From Nocardioides insulae DSM 17944 (GTDB lineage Bacteria; Actinomycetota; Actinomycetes; Propionibacteriales; Nocardioidaceae): DNA of 64,000 bases. Position numbers and translations under genes: made by a program. The notes beneath the pieces are model-generated. The model made no database searches, was not told the origin of the DNA, and saw only the letters and a list, made by a program, of their open reading frames with translations. This document shows, one piece after another, positions 7,322 through 17,074 of the stretch; position 1 is the stretch's first letter, and every line of letters begins with the position of its first letter. The stretch spans positions 124,001-188,000 of the forward strand of contig NZ_AUGU01000014.1 in assembly GCF_000422825.1 (NCBI RefSeq), written 5' to 3'.

Positions 7322-8399
7322 GTCGGGTCGAACCCTGACCGGTACGGATCTCCTCCTGGCCCGGCACACCACCCTGCGACTGGGCGGACCGGCGGCGAGT
7401 GTGGTCGCCGCGACCACCACCGAGGAGTTGATCGACGGGGTCCGGCGGGCCGACGAAGCCGGCGACCCACTGCTAGTACTCGGCGGCGGCAGCAACCTGG
7501 TCGTGGCCGATGCCGGATTCCCGGGCACGGTGGTGCGCGTCGCCACCCGCGGGATCAGCATCGAGGAGGACCAGTCCCCGGGCGACGTACCCGGCGGCGG
7601 ACTGCTCGTCACCGTCGCCGCCGGCGAGAACTGGGACGACCTGGTCGCCCACGCCGTCGCGCACGGCTGGTCCGGGATCGAGGCCCTCGCCGGCATCCCC
7701 GGCAGCGTGGGCGCCACCCCGATCCAGAACGTCGGCGCCTACGGCCAGGAGGTCTCGCACACGCTGGCGCGGGTGCAGGTCTGGGACCGCGTGCTCGGCG
7801 AGCGACGTACCTTCACCGCCGACGAGTGCCGTTTCGGCTACCGCACCTCGCGGTTCAAGGCCGACCGACTCGACGAGTACGGCGGCCGCTTCCTCGTCCT
7901 CGAGGTCACCTTCTCCTTCGCACAGGGGGAGCAGAGCGCCCCGATCGGGTACGCCGAACTGGCGCGCACCCTCGGTGTCGCACTGGGCGAACGCGCCCCG
8001 CTGGCCGACGTCCGTGCGGCGGTGCTGAAGCTTCGGCGCGGCAAGGGCATGGTGCTCGACCCCGAGGACCACGACACCTGGAGCGCGGGTTCGTTCTTCA
8101 CCAACCCGGTGGTCGAGCAGGATCGGGTCCCCGAGGGCGCCCCCGCGTTCCCGCAGCCCGACGGCAGCGTGAAGACCAGCGCGGCCTGGCTGATCGAACG
8201 CTCCGGCTTCGGCAAGGGCCACCCGGGCCCGGGTGGCCGGGTCTCCCTGTCCACCAAGCACACCCTCGCGATCACCAACCGCGGCCACGGCACCGCAGCC
8301 GATGTGCTCGCCCTCGCCCGCGAGGTGCGCGCCGGTGTCGAGTCGACCTACGGCATCCGGCTGGTCAACGAGCCCGTCCTGGTGGACCTCACCCTCTGA
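7314..8399 (+). CDS. murB: UDP-N-acetylenolpyruvoylglucosamine reductase MurB
   Basis: A 361-residue flavoprotein that reduces UDP-GlcNAc-enolpyruvate to UDP-MurNAc in cytoplasmic peptidoglycan synthesis. Visible motifs are the FAD-binding LVLGGGSNLVVAD and GIEALAGIPGSVGATPIQNVGAYG, the catalytic-serine region WSAGSFFTNPV, and the C-terminal NEPVLV glutamate. The GTG start at 7314 overlaps the end of the HadB-like gene by 8 bp. No closer Shine-Dalgarno is visible, which fits translational coupling. Confidence 0.95.
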   Translation: MPESGRTLTGTDLLLARHTTLRLGGPAASVVAATTTEELIDGVRRADEAGDPLLVLGGGSNLVVADAGFPGTVVRVATRGISIEEDQSPGDVPGGGLLVTVAAGENWDDLVAHAVAHGWSGIEALAGIPGSVGATPIQNVGAYGQEVSHTLARVQVWDRVLGERRTFTADECRFGYRTSRFKADRLDEYGGRFLVLEVTFSFAQGEQSAPIGYAELARTLGVALGERAPLADVRAAVLKLRRGKGMVLDPEDHDTWSAGSFFTNPVVEQDRVPEGAPAFPQPDGSVKTSAAWLIERSGFGKGHPGPGGRVSLSTKHTLAITNRGHGTAADVLALAREVRAGVESTYGIRLVNEPVLVDLTL

Positions 8400-8453
8400 C
8401 CAGGCGTCCCTCCCACCCCACCCCACGACTCGTTGTGTCCGGGCCCGTAGACG

Positions 8454-8598
8454 GTTGAGTGGGGCCTCCCGGAGAGTTGAGTGGGGCCTCGTAGGCGGTC
8501 GAGTCGGGCCTTCCGGACGGTCGAGTGGGGCCTCCCGGAGAGTTGAATGGGGCCTCGTGGGCGGTCGAGTCGGGCCTTCCGGACGGTCGAGTCGGGTC
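8454..8598. repeat. 22-bp tandem repeat with 66-bp higher-order unit
   Basis: Six units with an exact 22-bp period start at 8454, 8476, 8498, 8520, 8542 and 8564, with a seventh decaying unit at 8586. Each begins GTYGARTSGGGCCT. Units 1 and 4, 2 and 5, and 3 and 6 are near-identical, so a 66-bp trimer has been duplicated. The array lies between murB and the acyl-CoA synthetase gene. The flanks 8400-8453 and 8599-8670 show nothing else recognisable. Confidence 0.9.
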
Positions 8599-8670
8599 GC
8601 GTGGATCGTCGGCAGGCTGCTGACCGGCGATCCGGGTCGGTGCTCTGGGACGCTCCAGCGGCTGTGACGG

Positions 8671-8684
8671 TTGACACAAGTCAA
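8671..8684. promoter_or_regulatory. Inverted repeat TTGAC-N4-GTCAA upstream of acyl-CoA synthetase
   Basis: TTGAC (8671-8675) and GTCAA (8680-8684) form a short palindrome, and another TTGAC half-site follows at 8694-8698. The first TTGACA also resembles a -35 box. It lies about 100 bp before the TTG start of the acyl-CoA synthetase and could be an operator for a regulator encoded elsewhere. The evidence is sequence symmetry only. Confidence 0.35.
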
Positions 8685-8775
8685 AAGGATGGCTTGACTC
8701 ACCCGCAGACGATCGTCGTCCGATCCGGCCGCGGCAGTGCCGCGGCCCTTCCGCACCGTCCCGGAGGGGGACCGA

Positions 8776-10335
8776 TTGTCTTCGCCTGCCCTCGCGACTG
8801 ACCACGTCGCCACGCTGACCAGCTTCTACACCCTCGCCCACGATGATCCCGGGCGGTTGGCCATCATCGACACAGACGGCTCGAGGCTCACCTACGGAGA
8901 GCTGCTCAGCCGGGCCAACCAGCTCTCCTGGGGACTGCGCGCAGCCGGGATCAAGCCACGCGACGCGGTGGCGGTCGTGCTGCACAACAGCGCCACCTTC
9001 ATGGAGACGATCTTCGCGACCGCCCAGATCGGCGCGTTCCTGGTGCCGGTCAACTGGCGGCTCACCCCGCGTGAGGTCGAGTACATCCTCGGTGACAGCG
9101 GGGCCGCCGTGGTGATCGCGGATGCCGAGGAGGCGGCGAAGCTGGGTACGCCTGCCGGCTGGGCGGGCTACGTCCGCGGGGGACCGGTGCCCGACGGCTG
9201 GCAACCGATCTCGGCACTGACCGAGGGGCAGCCGACGAGTGACCCGCCGGAGCGTGAGGCGGGCTGGGCGATGGGTTACACCTCGGGCACCAGCGGCCGG
9301 CCCAAGGGCGTGGAGCGGCAGCTGCCGGCGATGAGTCCCGAGGAACAGGCCGAGGGCGCCTACCGACTGCTGATCGAGCGCTACACCTCGACGTGGAACT
9401 CCGCGGGCATGCACTACGTCTGTTCCCCGCTCTACCACGCGGCACCCATCGCCCACGCCACGGCGTACCTCCATGCGGGGCACTCGGTGGTCATCGATCC
9501 CCGGTTCGACCCGGTCCGCACGCTGGAGGTGATCCAGGAACACGGTGTCACCAGCAGCCACATGGTGCCGACCCAGTTCCACCGGCTGCTGCGCCTACCG
9601 GAGGAGACCCGCGCGGCGTACGACGTGTCCAGCCTGGAGCAGATCATCCACGCGGGCGCCCCGTGCCCGCCGGAGGTGAAGCAGGCGATGATCGCCTGGT
9701 TCGGACCGGTGATCTGGGAGTACCTCGCCTCGACCGAAGGAAACGTCTCGGTGGTGGGCAGCGAGGAGTGGCTCGCGCACCCGGGCACGGTGGGCAAGCC
9801 GGCGCCCGACAGCGGGGTGAGGCTGCTCGACGAGACCGGCGCCGAGGTCGGCCCGGGGGAGGAGGGGCTGATCTACTTCCCGGCGCCGGGCATCGTCTAC
9901 CACGGAGATCCGGAGAAGACCGCCGCCAGCATCCGCGACGGGCTGTTCACCGTGGGCGATGTCGGTCGCTTCGACGAGGACGGCTACCTCTATCTGCTCG
10001 ACCGGCGCAGCGACCTGATCATCTCCGGCGGAGTCAACATCTATCCGGCCGAGATCGAGGCCCACCTGCTCAGCCACCCGGAGGTCGCCGACGCAGCCGT
10101 CATCGGCCTTCCCGACGAGGAGTGGGGTCAGCGGGTCGTGGCGGTGGTCCAGCCGGTGACCGGGAGCGAGATCGACGCCCCGGGAGCGGACGCCCTCGCC
10201 GACCGGCTCCGGGACCACGCCGCAGCCGGCCTGGCGTCGTACAAGCATCCGCAGCGCTACGAGTTCCTCGCGGACTTCCCGCGCACCGAGTCCGGCAAGC
10301 TACAGCGTCGCAAGTTGCGCGACCGGTTCGTGTGA
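8776..10335 (+). CDS. Acyl-CoA synthetase (AMP-forming, FadD-like)
   Basis: A member of the ANL adenylate-forming superfamily, 519 residues from a TTG start preceded by GGAGGGGG at 5-base spacing. Motifs in order are the P-loop-like MGYTSGTSGRPKGVE, the middle region ASTEGNVSVV, the ATP-ribose aspartate in DGLFTVGDVGRFDEDGYLYL, the hinge DRRSDLIISGGVNIYP, and the C-terminal lysine in TESGKLQRRKL. It should activate a fatty or aromatic acid to its CoA thioester. An upstream in-frame ATG at 8737 has no ribosome site. No pathway genes are adjacent, so the substrate is undetermined. Confidence 0.88.
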   Translation: MSSPALATDHVATLTSFYTLAHDDPGRLAIIDTDGSRLTYGELLSRANQLSWGLRAAGIKPRDAVAVVLHNSATFMETIFATAQIGAFLVPVNWRLTPREVEYILGDSGAAVVIADAEEAAKLGTPAGWAGYVRGGPVPDGWQPISALTEGQPTSDPPEREAGWAMGYTSGTSGRPKGVERQLPAMSPEEQAEGAYRLLIERYTSTWNSAGMHYVCSPLYHAAPIAHATAYLHAGHSVVIDPRFDPVRTLEVIQEHGVTSSHMVPTQFHRLLRLPEETRAAYDVSSLEQIIHAGAPCPPEVKQAMIAWFGPVIWEYLASTEGNVSVVGSEEWLAHPGTVGKPAPDSGVRLLDETGAEVGPGEEGLIYFPAPGIVYHGDPEKTAASIRDGLFTVGDVGRFDEDGYLYLLDRRSDLIISGGVNIYPAEIEAHLLSHPEVADAAVIGLPDEEWGQRVVAVVQPVTGSEIDAPGADALADRLRDHAAAGLASYKHPQRYEFLADFPRTESGKLQRRKLRDRFV

Positions 10336-10398
10336 GGCGATCGGGCCCCGACCGGCTCGGTCGGCGGTGCCCGAAGCGCAGCGCGAGGCGGAGACGGT

Positions 10399-10434
10399 TC
10401 GAGGGGTTCGGCCGGAGACGGCCGAACCCCTCGA
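10399..10434. terminator. Hairpin terminator between convergent genes
   Basis: A perfect 16-bp stem (10399-10414 with 10419-10434) has a GAGA tetraloop. It lies between the ends of the acyl-CoA synthetase gene and the convergent DUF4190-like gene, so it can serve both. Confidence 0.85.
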
Positions 10435-10460
10435 GGCCCTCACGGTGATGGTGCGCCGAC

Positions 10461-11399
10461 TCAGAAGTCGTCGTAGTCGTTGTCGTAGTAGTAGTCGGGA
10501 TCGCTGTCGAAGCCGCCGCTGAGCCCGATGGCGAAGAAGACGACCAGGGAGATGACTCCCAGGACGAGGAAGATCGTGCCGATCAGGCCGGTCCAGAAGC
10601 CGGCGGTCGCCTGCCCCTGACCACCCAACTGTCCGGCGGCCTGCTCGATCCGGCGCTTGGCCCGCAGGCCCATCACCATCGCGAACGGCGAGAGCACCAG
10701 GCCGATGCCGCACAGCACCACCATGCTGGCGAGACCGACGATGCCCAGGATCATCGACGTGGTCGCGCCGGAGTCGGAGGGCGGATTGACCGCGCCGTAC
10801 GGAGCCGCGCCGTAGCCGTACGGCGTCGCGCCGTAGCCGTAGGGCTGCTGGGCGGGGTCGGCCTGACCGTAGCCGTAGGGCTGCTCCTGGGCCTGGGCGT
10901 ACGGATCCTGGCCGTAGGGCGCCTGACCGTAGGGGCTCTGGCCGTAGGGGTCCTGACCTGCGGGGGGCTCGGCCGAGGCGCCCGGGGCGTAGGGATCCTG
11001 GCCCGGCCCCTGCCCTGCGGACTGGGGGCCGGGTGCCTGCGGCTCCGGCGAACCGGGCTCGCCCGCGGCGGGTCTGCCCCAGCCCTCGCCCGAGGCCGCG
11101 GGCCCCGGCGGCGGGGGCGGCACACTGCCGTACGGCGCGGTCTCGTCGCCGTAGGACGGCGGCTGCCAGGCGGGCGGCTGCCAGGTCGGACGCTCCGAAC
11201 CACCAGCAGCCCCGGAACCCCCGGCAGCCTCGGAGTCACCCGAGGGACCGGAGTCATCGGATGCGCCGGAATCGCCGGAGGCCCCCGGCCCGGCGGCGGC
11301 GCTGTCGTCATTGGCGAGGTTGGGTCGGATCCGGGTCTGGTCGGAGTTGTCGTCCTCGTCGGGCAGCTTGCCCTCGGGGTCGTCTGGACCGTTGGTCAT
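10461..11399 (-). CDS. DUF4190-like membrane protein with long Pro/Gly/Tyr-rich N-terminus
   Basis: A 312-residue protein. About 200 N-terminal residues are low complexity: first acidic and Ser/Gly-rich, then repeats of YGQ-, DPYAPG- and YGYGA-like units. Two membrane segments follow (SMILGIVGLASMVVLCGIGLVLSPFA split by a basic loop AKRRIE, then FLVLGVISLVVFFAIGL), and the tail is very acidic and tyrosine-rich (YYYDNDYDDF). The two-helix unit matches DUF4190-type proteins. The soluble tail is expected in the cytoplasm, and the function is unknown. It follows rlmC on the same strand after 74 bp. Confidence 0.75.
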   Translation of the reverse strand: MTNGPDDPEGKLPDEDDNSDQTRIRPNLANDDSAAAGPGASGDSGASDDSGPSGDSEAAGGSGAAGGSERPTWQPPAWQPPSYGDETAPYGSVPPPPPGPAASGEGWGRPAAGEPGSPEPQAPGPQSAGQGPGQDPYAPGASAEPPAGQDPYGQSPYGQAPYGQDPYAQAQEQPYGYGQADPAQQPYGYGATPYGYGAAPYGAVNPPSDSGATTSMILGIVGLASMVVLCGIGLVLSPFAMVMGLRAKRRIEQAAGQLGGQGQATAGFWTGLIGTIFLVLGVISLVVFFAIGLSGGFDSDPDYYYDNDYDDF

Positions 11400-11473
11400 G
11401 GCGCCACTATCCCAGATCCGCGGGCCGCTGAAACCTCTACCGGCCGAGTTGGGGAGAGCCCGAGGACACCGGG

Positions 11474-12622
11474 TCAGCGCCGCTCGAGCAGCACCAGCAC
11501 CTCGTGGTGCTCGGTGTGCGGGAACATGTCCAGCATCCGTGCCGAGACCGGTCGCAGCGAGGGCATCCGGGCCAGGTCGGCAGCCAGGGACTCGGCGCGG
11601 CAGGAGGAGTACAACACCTGCCGCGCCGCGGACTCCTCGAGCATCCGGGCCAACTGCGGACCGATGCCGCGCCGGGGCGGGTTCACCACCACCAGGTCCG
11701 GGGACCGGTCGGCCTCCAGGGCATAGGCCGTCGCGTCGCCCGCGACGAAGTCCACGCCGGTCAGGCCGAGCTCGGCACTGGTCGTCCGGGCGCTGTGGAT
11801 CGCCTCGACCGAGGCCTCCACGCCGACGATCCGGCTCGGTCCGTTGCCGGCACGACGTTCGTCGTCCGCGGCGAGGTGGAGGGCGAAGCCGCCCACGCCG
11901 CAGTAGAGGTCCCAGACCGTGACGGCGTCGGTGCTGGCCACCAACTCCCGGGCGTGCCGGTAGAGCGCGGCGGCCACCTCGGTGTTCGTCTGGAAGAAGC
12001 TCTGCGGTCGCAGGTGCAGGGGGAGACCGTTGAGCCGCATGGTGAGCGTCTGCTGTTCGGTCAGCATGATCTCCTCGGGGCCCTCGAGCACCGCCTTGTG
12101 CTCGGGCTGGAGGTTGGCCGAGGCGACGACCAGGCCGGGGAGCTCCGCCTGCAAGGACGGGAGATGCTTGCGCAACCGGGCCACGGGTTCTGATGACCGC
12201 AGCACCCAGCGCACCATCAGCTCGCCGTCCGGCGATTCGGTCACGAGCACGTGCTTGAGTTCGCCGCGTCGGTGCGGGACCGAGTACGGCGTCAGTCCGG
12301 CCCTGGTCACGAACCGCTCGAGGACCGGGAGCGCCGCCCGGATACCGGGCGTGTGCAGCGCGCAGCCGGTGAGGTCGACACCGGTGCGGTCGGGACCGAG
12401 GATGCCGAGGGAGGGCGCCTCCACGGTGCCTCCGACGACCATCTTCGCCTTGTTGCGGAACCCTTCCTCGGCACTGGCCACCGGCTCCTGCCAGGCGTCG
12501 GCCGGGACCGCGCTCAGGACCTCGGCCAGGTGCCGCTGGGCGCGGGCCAGTTGGTCGGCGTACGGAACCTCGAGCAGCGCGCAGGAGCGGCAGATGCGAG
12601 CGTCGAAGTAGTCACACTTCAT
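11474..12622 (-). CDS. rlmC: 23S rRNA (uracil-C5)-methyltransferase, RlmC/TrmA family
   Basis: A 382-residue class I SAM methyltransferase. The N-terminus ([14 protein letters not shown], Cys3, Cys11, Cys14) matches RlmC and supplies part of a 4Fe-4S site. It lacks an N-terminal TRAM domain, unlike RlmD. Motif I is VWDLYCGVGGFALHLA, motif IV is VVNPPRRGIG, and the nucleophile cysteine lies in VLYSSCRAESLAADL. It methylates C5 of a uridine in 23S rRNA, U747 in E. coli. The start overlaps the end of the adenosine deaminase gene by 11 bp, making it the third gene of the aspC-add-rlmC operon. Assignment to RlmC rather than another m5U enzyme rests on the N-terminal pattern. Confidence 0.8.
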   Translation of the reverse strand: MKCDYFDARICRSCALLEVPYADQLARAQRHLAEVLSAVPADAWQEPVASAEEGFRNKAKMVVGGTVEAPSLGILGPDRTGVDLTGCALHTPGIRAALPVLERFVTRAGLTPYSVPHRRGELKHVLVTESPDGELMVRWVLRSSEPVARLRKHLPSLQAELPGLVVASANLQPEHKAVLEGPEEIMLTEQQTLTMRLNGLPLHLRPQSFFQTNTEVAAALYRHARELVASTDAVTVWDLYCGVGGFALHLAADDERRAGNGPSRIVGVEASVEAIHSARTTSAELGLTGVDFVAGDATAYALEADRSPDLVVVNPPRRGIGPQLARMLEESAARQVLYSSCRAESLAADLARMPSLRPVSARMLDMFPHTEHHEVLVLLERR

Positions 12623-13745
12623 CGGGGCCATCATCGGCCACAGGGGACGCCTCGAGCCACTCGTCGATGTCGGCCAGCGCTCGCGCCCGGAGCTCCTCCG
12701 GTGCCCGCGAGGCCCGGAACGACATCCGGGCCAGCTCGGCGAGGGTGGCATCGGAGAGATCGTGCGCGGCCCGCATGGTGGCGTACTGGCCGGCCAGACG
12801 GGAGCCGAAGAGCAGCGGGTCGTCGGCGCCGAGCGCGATGGTGGCACCGGCAGCGAGCAGGCTGGGCAGCGGCACCGAGCTGAGGTCGCTGTAGACCCCC
12901 AGAGACACGTTGGAGGTGGGGCACACCTCGAGCGCCACGCCGGCGTCGATCACCCGGCGAAGGAGATCGGGGTCCTCGCCGGTCCGGACGCCGTGACCCA
13001 GCCGGGTGGGACGCAGGGAGCGCAGCACCCGCTCGATGTGGTCGGGGCCGCGCAGCTCACCGCCGTGGGGGACGAGCATCAACCCGGCCCGTTCGGCGAT
13101 CGCGAACGCGTGCGCGAACTCCTCGGTCATCCCGCGCCGCTCGTCGTTGGAGAGACCGAAGCCGACGACGCCGCGGTCGGCGTACTTCGCCGCCAACCGG
13201 GCCAGGATCCTCGCGTCCAGCGGATGGCGGGTGCGGTTGGCGGCGATCACGACCGCGATCCCCAGGCCGGTCTCGCGCTCCGCCTCCCGGGCGGCGTCGA
13301 GGACCAGGTCGGTGAACGCGGTGATGTTGCCGAACCGGACGGCGTAACCGGACGGGTCGACCTGGATCTCCAGCCAGCGGCCGCCGTCACGGACGTCGTC
13401 CTCGGCGGCCTCGCGCACCAGCCGGCGGACGTCCGCCTCGGTGCGCAGCACCGATCGGGCCACGTCGTAGAGCCGCTGGAAGCGGAACCAGCCCTTCTCG
13501 TCCGCCGCGCTGAGCTGCGGCGGCCAGTCACTGACCAATTGGTCGGGCAGGTGGATCCGGTCGCGGTCGGCGAGCTCGAGCAGCGTCTGATGGCGCATCG
13601 AGCCGGTGAAGTGCAGGTGCAGGTGCGCCTTGGGCAGCGCGCGCAGGCTGCGGCGGAGGGTGTGGGGGCGCGCCTCGGCAGGCCCGGCGTACGTCGGTCG
13701 AGCCTGCCGAGACCCCGCATCGGAGCGGGGTGCCCCTGAGGTCAC
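12612..13745 (-). CDS. add: Adenosine deaminase
   Basis: This 377-residue enzyme is a zinc-dependent TIM barrel converting adenosine to inosine in purine salvage. Metal and catalytic motifs are [12 protein letters not shown] (HxH), [11 protein letters not shown] (His and catalytic Glu), [10 protein letters not shown] (His), [11 protein letters not shown], and [11 protein letters not shown] (Asp pair). About 30 N-terminal residues are not family-like. The GTG at 13745 is chosen because it forms a GTGA overlap with the aspC stop codon. The product ends inside the rlmC start, so all three genes are coupled. Confidence 0.9.
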   Translation of the reverse strand: MTSGAPRSDAGSRQARPTYAGPAEARPHTLRRSLRALPKAHLHLHFTGSMRHQTLLELADRDRIHLPDQLVSDWPPQLSAADEKGWFRFQRLYDVARSVLRTEADVRRLVREAAEDDVRDGGRWLEIQVDPSGYAVRFGNITAFTDLVLDAAREAERETGLGIAVVIAANRTRHPLDARILARLAAKYADRGVVGFGLSNDERRGMTEEFAHAFAIAERAGLMLVPHGGELRGPDHIERVLRSLRPTRLGHGVRTGEDPDLLRRVIDAGVALEVCPTSNVSLGVYSDLSSVPLPSLLAAGATIALGADDPLLFGSRLAGQYATMRAAHDLSDATLAELARMSFRASRAPEELRARALADIDEWLEASPVADDGPDEV

Positions 13746-14950
13746 GCGAACAGCTTCTGCAACCGGCTGATGCCCTCGACCAGGTCGTCGTCGCCCAGTG
13801 CGTAGGACAGCCGCAGATAGCCAGAGGGGCCGAAGGCCTCACCCGGGACAACGGCGACCTCCACCTGCTCGAGGATGAACTCGGCGAGTTCGGCGGAGGT
13901 CTCGATCCGCACCCCGGCGTACTCCTTGCCGAGCAGTCCCTTCACCGAGGGGTAGACGTAGAAGGCTCCCTCGGGCGTGGGGCACTCGACACCGTCGATC
14001 TCGTTGAGCATCGAGACGATCGTGCGCCGGCGGCGGTCGAAGGCCGAGTGCATCGCCTCGACCGCGGAGAGGTCGCCGGCCAGGGCGGCGATGGCGGCAC
14101 GCTGCGAGACGTTCGCGACGTTGGAGGTGGCGTGCGACTGGAGGTTGGTGGCGGCCTTGACCAGGTCGGCGGGACCGATCATCCACCCGACCCGCCAGCC
14201 GGTCATGGCGTAGGTCTTGGCGACCCCGTTGAGGACGACGGTGTGGTCGGCGAGGTCGGGGCACAGGACCGGCAGCGAACCGGTCTCGACGCCGTCGTAG
14301 GTGAGGTGCTCGTAGATCTCGTCGGTCACGACCCACAGGTCGTGCTGCTCGGCCCACTCGCCGATCGCGCGGATCTCATCCGCGGTGTAGACCGCCCCGG
14401 TCGGGTTGGACGGGGAGACGAAGAGCAGCACCTTGGTGCGCTCGGTGCGGGCCTGCTCGAGCTGGTCGACGGTCACCTTGTAGCCCTGGGTCTCGTCGGC
14501 GAAGACCTCGACGGTGACCCCGCCCGCCAGCTGGATCGACTCCGGATAGGTGGTCCAGTACGGCGAGGGCACGATCACCTCGTCGCCCGGGTCGAGCATC
14601 GTGGCGAACGCCTCGTAGACGGCCTGCTTGCCGCCGTTGGTGACGAGCACGTTCGCCGGGGTGATCTCGAGCCCGGAGTCGCGGAGGGTCTTCTCGACGA
14701 TGGCCTGCTTCAGCTCGGGCAGCCCGCCGGCGGGGGAGTAGCGATGGTTCTTGGGGTCGCGGGCGGCGGCCGCCGCCACCTCGACGATGTAGTCGGGGGT
14801 CGGGAAGTCCGGCTCACCGGCGCCGAAGCCGATCACGGGGCGGCCCTCGGCCTTGAGGGCCTTGGCCTTCGCGTCGACCTTCAGCGTGGCGGACTCGGCG
14901 ATGGCACCGATGCGCTGGGAGATACGGCGGTCGCGAGGCGTAGAGGTCAT
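13742..14950 (-). CDS. aspC: Pyridoxal-phosphate aminotransferase, aspartate aminotransferase type
   Basis: A 402-residue fold-type I class I/II aminotransferase. The PLP lysine is in [16 protein letters not shown]. The substrate and cofactor motifs [35 protein letters not shown] and [10 protein letters not shown] are all present, as in aspartate transaminases of subgroup I-gamma. It should interconvert aspartate/oxaloacetate and glutamate/2-oxoglutarate. It is the first gene of aspC-add-rlmC and divergent from catalase. Related actinobacterial genomes keep an aminotransferase near tRNA-Trp/secE. Confidence 0.88.
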   Translation of the reverse strand: MTSTPRDRRISQRIGAIAESATLKVDAKAKALKAEGRPVIGFGAGEPDFPTPDYIVEVAAAAARDPKNHRYSPAGGLPELKQAIVEKTLRDSGLEITPANVLVTNGGKQAVYEAFATMLDPGDEVIVPSPYWTTYPESIQLAGGVTVEVFADETQGYKVTVDQLEQARTERTKVLLFVSPSNPTGAVYTADEIRAIGEWAEQHDLWVVTDEIYEHLTYDGVETGSLPVLCPDLADHTVVLNGVAKTYAMTGWRVGWMIGPADLVKAATNLQSHATSNVANVSQRAAIAALAGDLSAVEAMHSAFDRRRRTIVSMLNEIDGVECPTPEGAFYVYPSVKGLLGKEYAGVRIETSAELAEFILEQVEVAVVPGEAFGPSGYLRLSYALGDDDLVEGISRLQKLFA

Positions 14951-15088
14951 GGGCCACATGCTACGGCCCACTCGGGCGCCTTGAACCAGGGCTGTGAGAG
15001 GAACAGGTTTGGGGGTACGGCCCCTTGTGCCAGGAACCACCTGACCACGCTGCCCGAGCCCTGATGAGCCGGGCGGGAGGAGAGTTCG

Positions 15089-16624
15089 ATGACCACGCAG
15101 AACGCCGACCAGTCCGGACCCGCCACCACCAACGACGCCGGCAATCCGGTCGCCAGCGACGAGCACTCCCTGTCGGTCGGACCGGACGGTCCGCTGCTGC
15201 TCCAGGACCACTACCTGATCGAGCAGATGGCCCAGTTCAACCGCGAGCGGATCCCCGAGCGCCAGCCGCATGCGAAGGGCGGAGGGGCCTTCGGCGAGTT
15301 CGAGGTCACCGGCGACGTGTCAGCGTACACGCGGGCGGGCCTGTTCCAGCCCGGGCAGCGGACCGAGGTCCTCGCCCGGTTCTCCTCCGTCGCCGGTGAG
15401 CGGGGGAGCCCGGACACCTGGCGCGACCCCCGTGGCTTCGCGCTGAAGTTCTACACCGAGGAGGGCAACTTCGACCTGGTCGGCAACAACACTCCCGTGT
15501 TCTTCATGCGCGACCCGATGAAGTTCCAGCACTTCATCCGCTCCCAGAAGCGTCGCCTGGACAACAACCTGCGCGATCACGACATGCAGTGGGACTTCTG
15601 GACGCTGGTGCCCGAATCCGCGCACCAGGTGACCTGGCTGATGGGCGACCGGGGCATCCCGCGCACCTGGCGGCACATGAACGGCTACTCCAGCCACACC
15701 TACTCCTGGATCAACGCAGGGGGTGAGCTCTTCTGGGTGAAATACCACTTCAAGACCGACCAGGGCATCGAGACCTTCACCCAGGACGAGGCCGATCAGA
15801 TGGCCTCGGCCGACACCGATTACCACCAGCGCGATCTCTACGAGCACATTCGGGACGGTGAGTTCCCGAGCTGGACGCTGAAGGTCCAGCTCATGCCGTT
15901 CGAGGAGGCGAAGACCTACCGGTTCAACCCCTTCGACCTCACCAAGGTGTGGCCGCACGGCGACTACCCGTTGCACGAGGTCGGTCGGCTCACGCTCAAC
16001 CGCAACGTCACCGACTACCACACCGAGATGGAACAGGCGGCCTTCGAGCCCAACAACCTGGTCCCCGGCACCGGACTCTCGCCGGACAAGATGCTGCTGG
16101 CCCGCGGGTTCAGCTACTCCGACGCCCACCGTGCCCGGCTCGGTGGCAACTACCGACAGATCCCGGTCAACGAGCCGAAGTCGCCGGTGCACAGCTATTC
16201 CAAGGACGGTGCGATGCGGGTGCGCAATGCCTCCGACCCCGTCTACGCCCCCAATTCGTACGGCGGCCCGGCGGCCGTCCCCGAACGCACCGACGACGGC
16301 GGACGCTGGCACGCCGACGGCGAGATGGTGCGCACGGCGTACACATTGCGGCCGGAGGACGATGACTGGGGCCAGGCGGGCACGCTGGTCCGTGAGGTGC
16401 TGGACGACGCCGCACGGGACCGACTGGTCGACAACATCGTCGGCCACCTGCTCAACGGCGTCAGTGACAAGGTCCTCACCCGGGCCTTCGACTACTGGCG
16501 CAACGTCGACGCCGACCTCGGCAAGCGGGTGGAGGAAGGGGTCCGCGCCAAGCAGGGGGAGGTCGACCCCAAGGCGGCCCAGCAGGCCAATCCTGCTCGC
16601 ACCTCGATGCAGGAGAAGGCCTGA
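15089..16624 (+). CDS. Monofunctional haem catalase, small-subunit clade
   Basis: A 511-residue catalase that decomposes H2O2 in the cytoplasm. The distal side carries the essential His in [11 protein letters not shown], the Ser region in ARFSSVAGE and the Asn in [14 protein letters not shown]. The proximal haem tyrosine lies in [29 protein letters not shown] ribosome site precedes the ATG. The Gln-Pro before the distal His replaces the more common Val-Val and, as far as I recall, is typical of an actinobacterial branch. It stands alone between aspC (divergent) and the tRNA-Trp unit. Confidence 0.95.
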   Translation: MTTQNADQSGPATTNDAGNPVASDEHSLSVGPDGPLLLQDHYLIEQMAQFNRERIPERQPHAKGGGAFGEFEVTGDVSAYTRAGLFQPGQRTEVLARFSSVAGERGSPDTWRDPRGFALKFYTEEGNFDLVGNNTPVFFMRDPMKFQHFIRSQKRRLDNNLRDHDMQWDFWTLVPESAHQVTWLMGDRGIPRTWRHMNGYSSHTYSWINAGGELFWVKYHFKTDQGIETFTQDEADQMASADTDYHQRDLYEHIRDGEFPSWTLKVQLMPFEEAKTYRFNPFDLTKVWPHGDYPLHEVGRLTLNRNVTDYHTEMEQAAFEPNNLVPGTGLSPDKMLLARGFSYSDAHRARLGGNYRQIPVNEPKSPVHSYSKDGAMRVRNASDPVYAPNSYGGPAAVPERTDDGGRWHADGEMVRTAYTLRPEDDDWGQAGTLVREVLDDAARDRLVDNIVGHLLNGVSDKVLTRAFDYWRNVDADLGKRVEEGVRAKQGEVDPKAAQQANPARTSMQEKA

Positions 16625-16800
16625 GGGCACTCGTCCGGGCGTGCTACCGGGGCGTTGCCGGTTCCTTGAGCTGTTCACTGAGCCAGGGGTGTCGCGGCGT
16701 CCGGCGGCCCGTGCCCAGGCAGGCCACGCCGAAACTGTCGGTGGCCGCGACTAGCGTCCGGGTGACGCTCGGACACGCGTGGGGTGTGTCCGTCGTCCGC

Positions 16801-16834
16801 TCCTCGGCGGGGGCGATCCAGCCCTCGCCGAGGA
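16801..16834. terminator. Hairpin in the catalase to tRNA-Trp gap
   Basis: A 14-bp stem with one G-U pair (16801-16814 with 16821-16834) closes a 6-base loop GATCCA, about 180 bp after the catalase stop. It is a plausible terminator without a T-run. The rest of the 16625-16962 gap shows only the promoter listed next and no credible gene. Confidence 0.5.
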
Positions 16835-16863
16835 AGCTGGGTGTGCCCGGCGAGCACCCCGCT

Positions 16864-16892
16864 TTGGCGTCCGGCGCCCCGACCCGTAGACT
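16864..16892 (+). promoter_or_regulatory. Promoter for tRNA-Trp-secE-nusG
   Basis: The -35 TTGGCG (16864-16869) and -10 TAGACT (16887-16892) are separated by exactly 17 bp, about 70 bp before tRNA-Trp. Both hexamers keep the most conserved bases of vegetative promoters. The position before a housekeeping operon supports it. Confidence 0.6.
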
Positions 16893-16962
16893 CACCGCTG
16901 GTGGTTTCACCTGATGCTGCGACGCGCCCCCAACCGGCGTGCTTGTCGCTCGAGATCACCGG

Positions 16963-17035
16963 AGGGCACTAGCTCAACTGGCAGAGCATCGGTCTCCAAA
17001 ACCGAAGGTTGGGGGTTCAAGTCCCTCGTGCCCTG
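16963..17035 (+). tRNA. tRNA-Trp (anticodon CCA)
   Basis: The acceptor stem AGGGCAC/GTGCCCT and anticodon stem TCGGT/ACCGA with loop CTCCAAA give anticodon CCA. The T arm is GGGGG-TTCAAGT-CCCTC, with one weak G-U pair. It is 73 nt with discriminator G. It precedes secE and nusG as in most actinobacteria. Confidence 0.96.
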
Positions 17036-17074
17036 CAAGACCGGACCGGCAGTATCAACGGAGAGGTGACGGAC

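Noticed and set aside
8454..8598. The tandem array as a CRISPR
   Set aside because: The units are contiguous with an exact 22-bp period and no unique spacers, and no cas genes are present.
8348..8677. Repetitive peptide frame across the 22-bp array
   Set aside because: The array is open in several frames on both strands simply because it lacks stop codons; none has a ribosome site or a recognisable domain.
15230..15300. Catalase with Gln-Pro instead of Val-Val before the distal histidine
   Set aside because: It looked like an active-site change, but as far as I recall this variant is common in an actinobacterial catalase branch, and all catalytic residues are present.
16644..16910. A reverse-strand frame of 88 codons after the catalase gene
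   Set aside because: It has no ribosome site and low-complexity sequence, and it covers a hairpin and the tRNA-Trp promoter.
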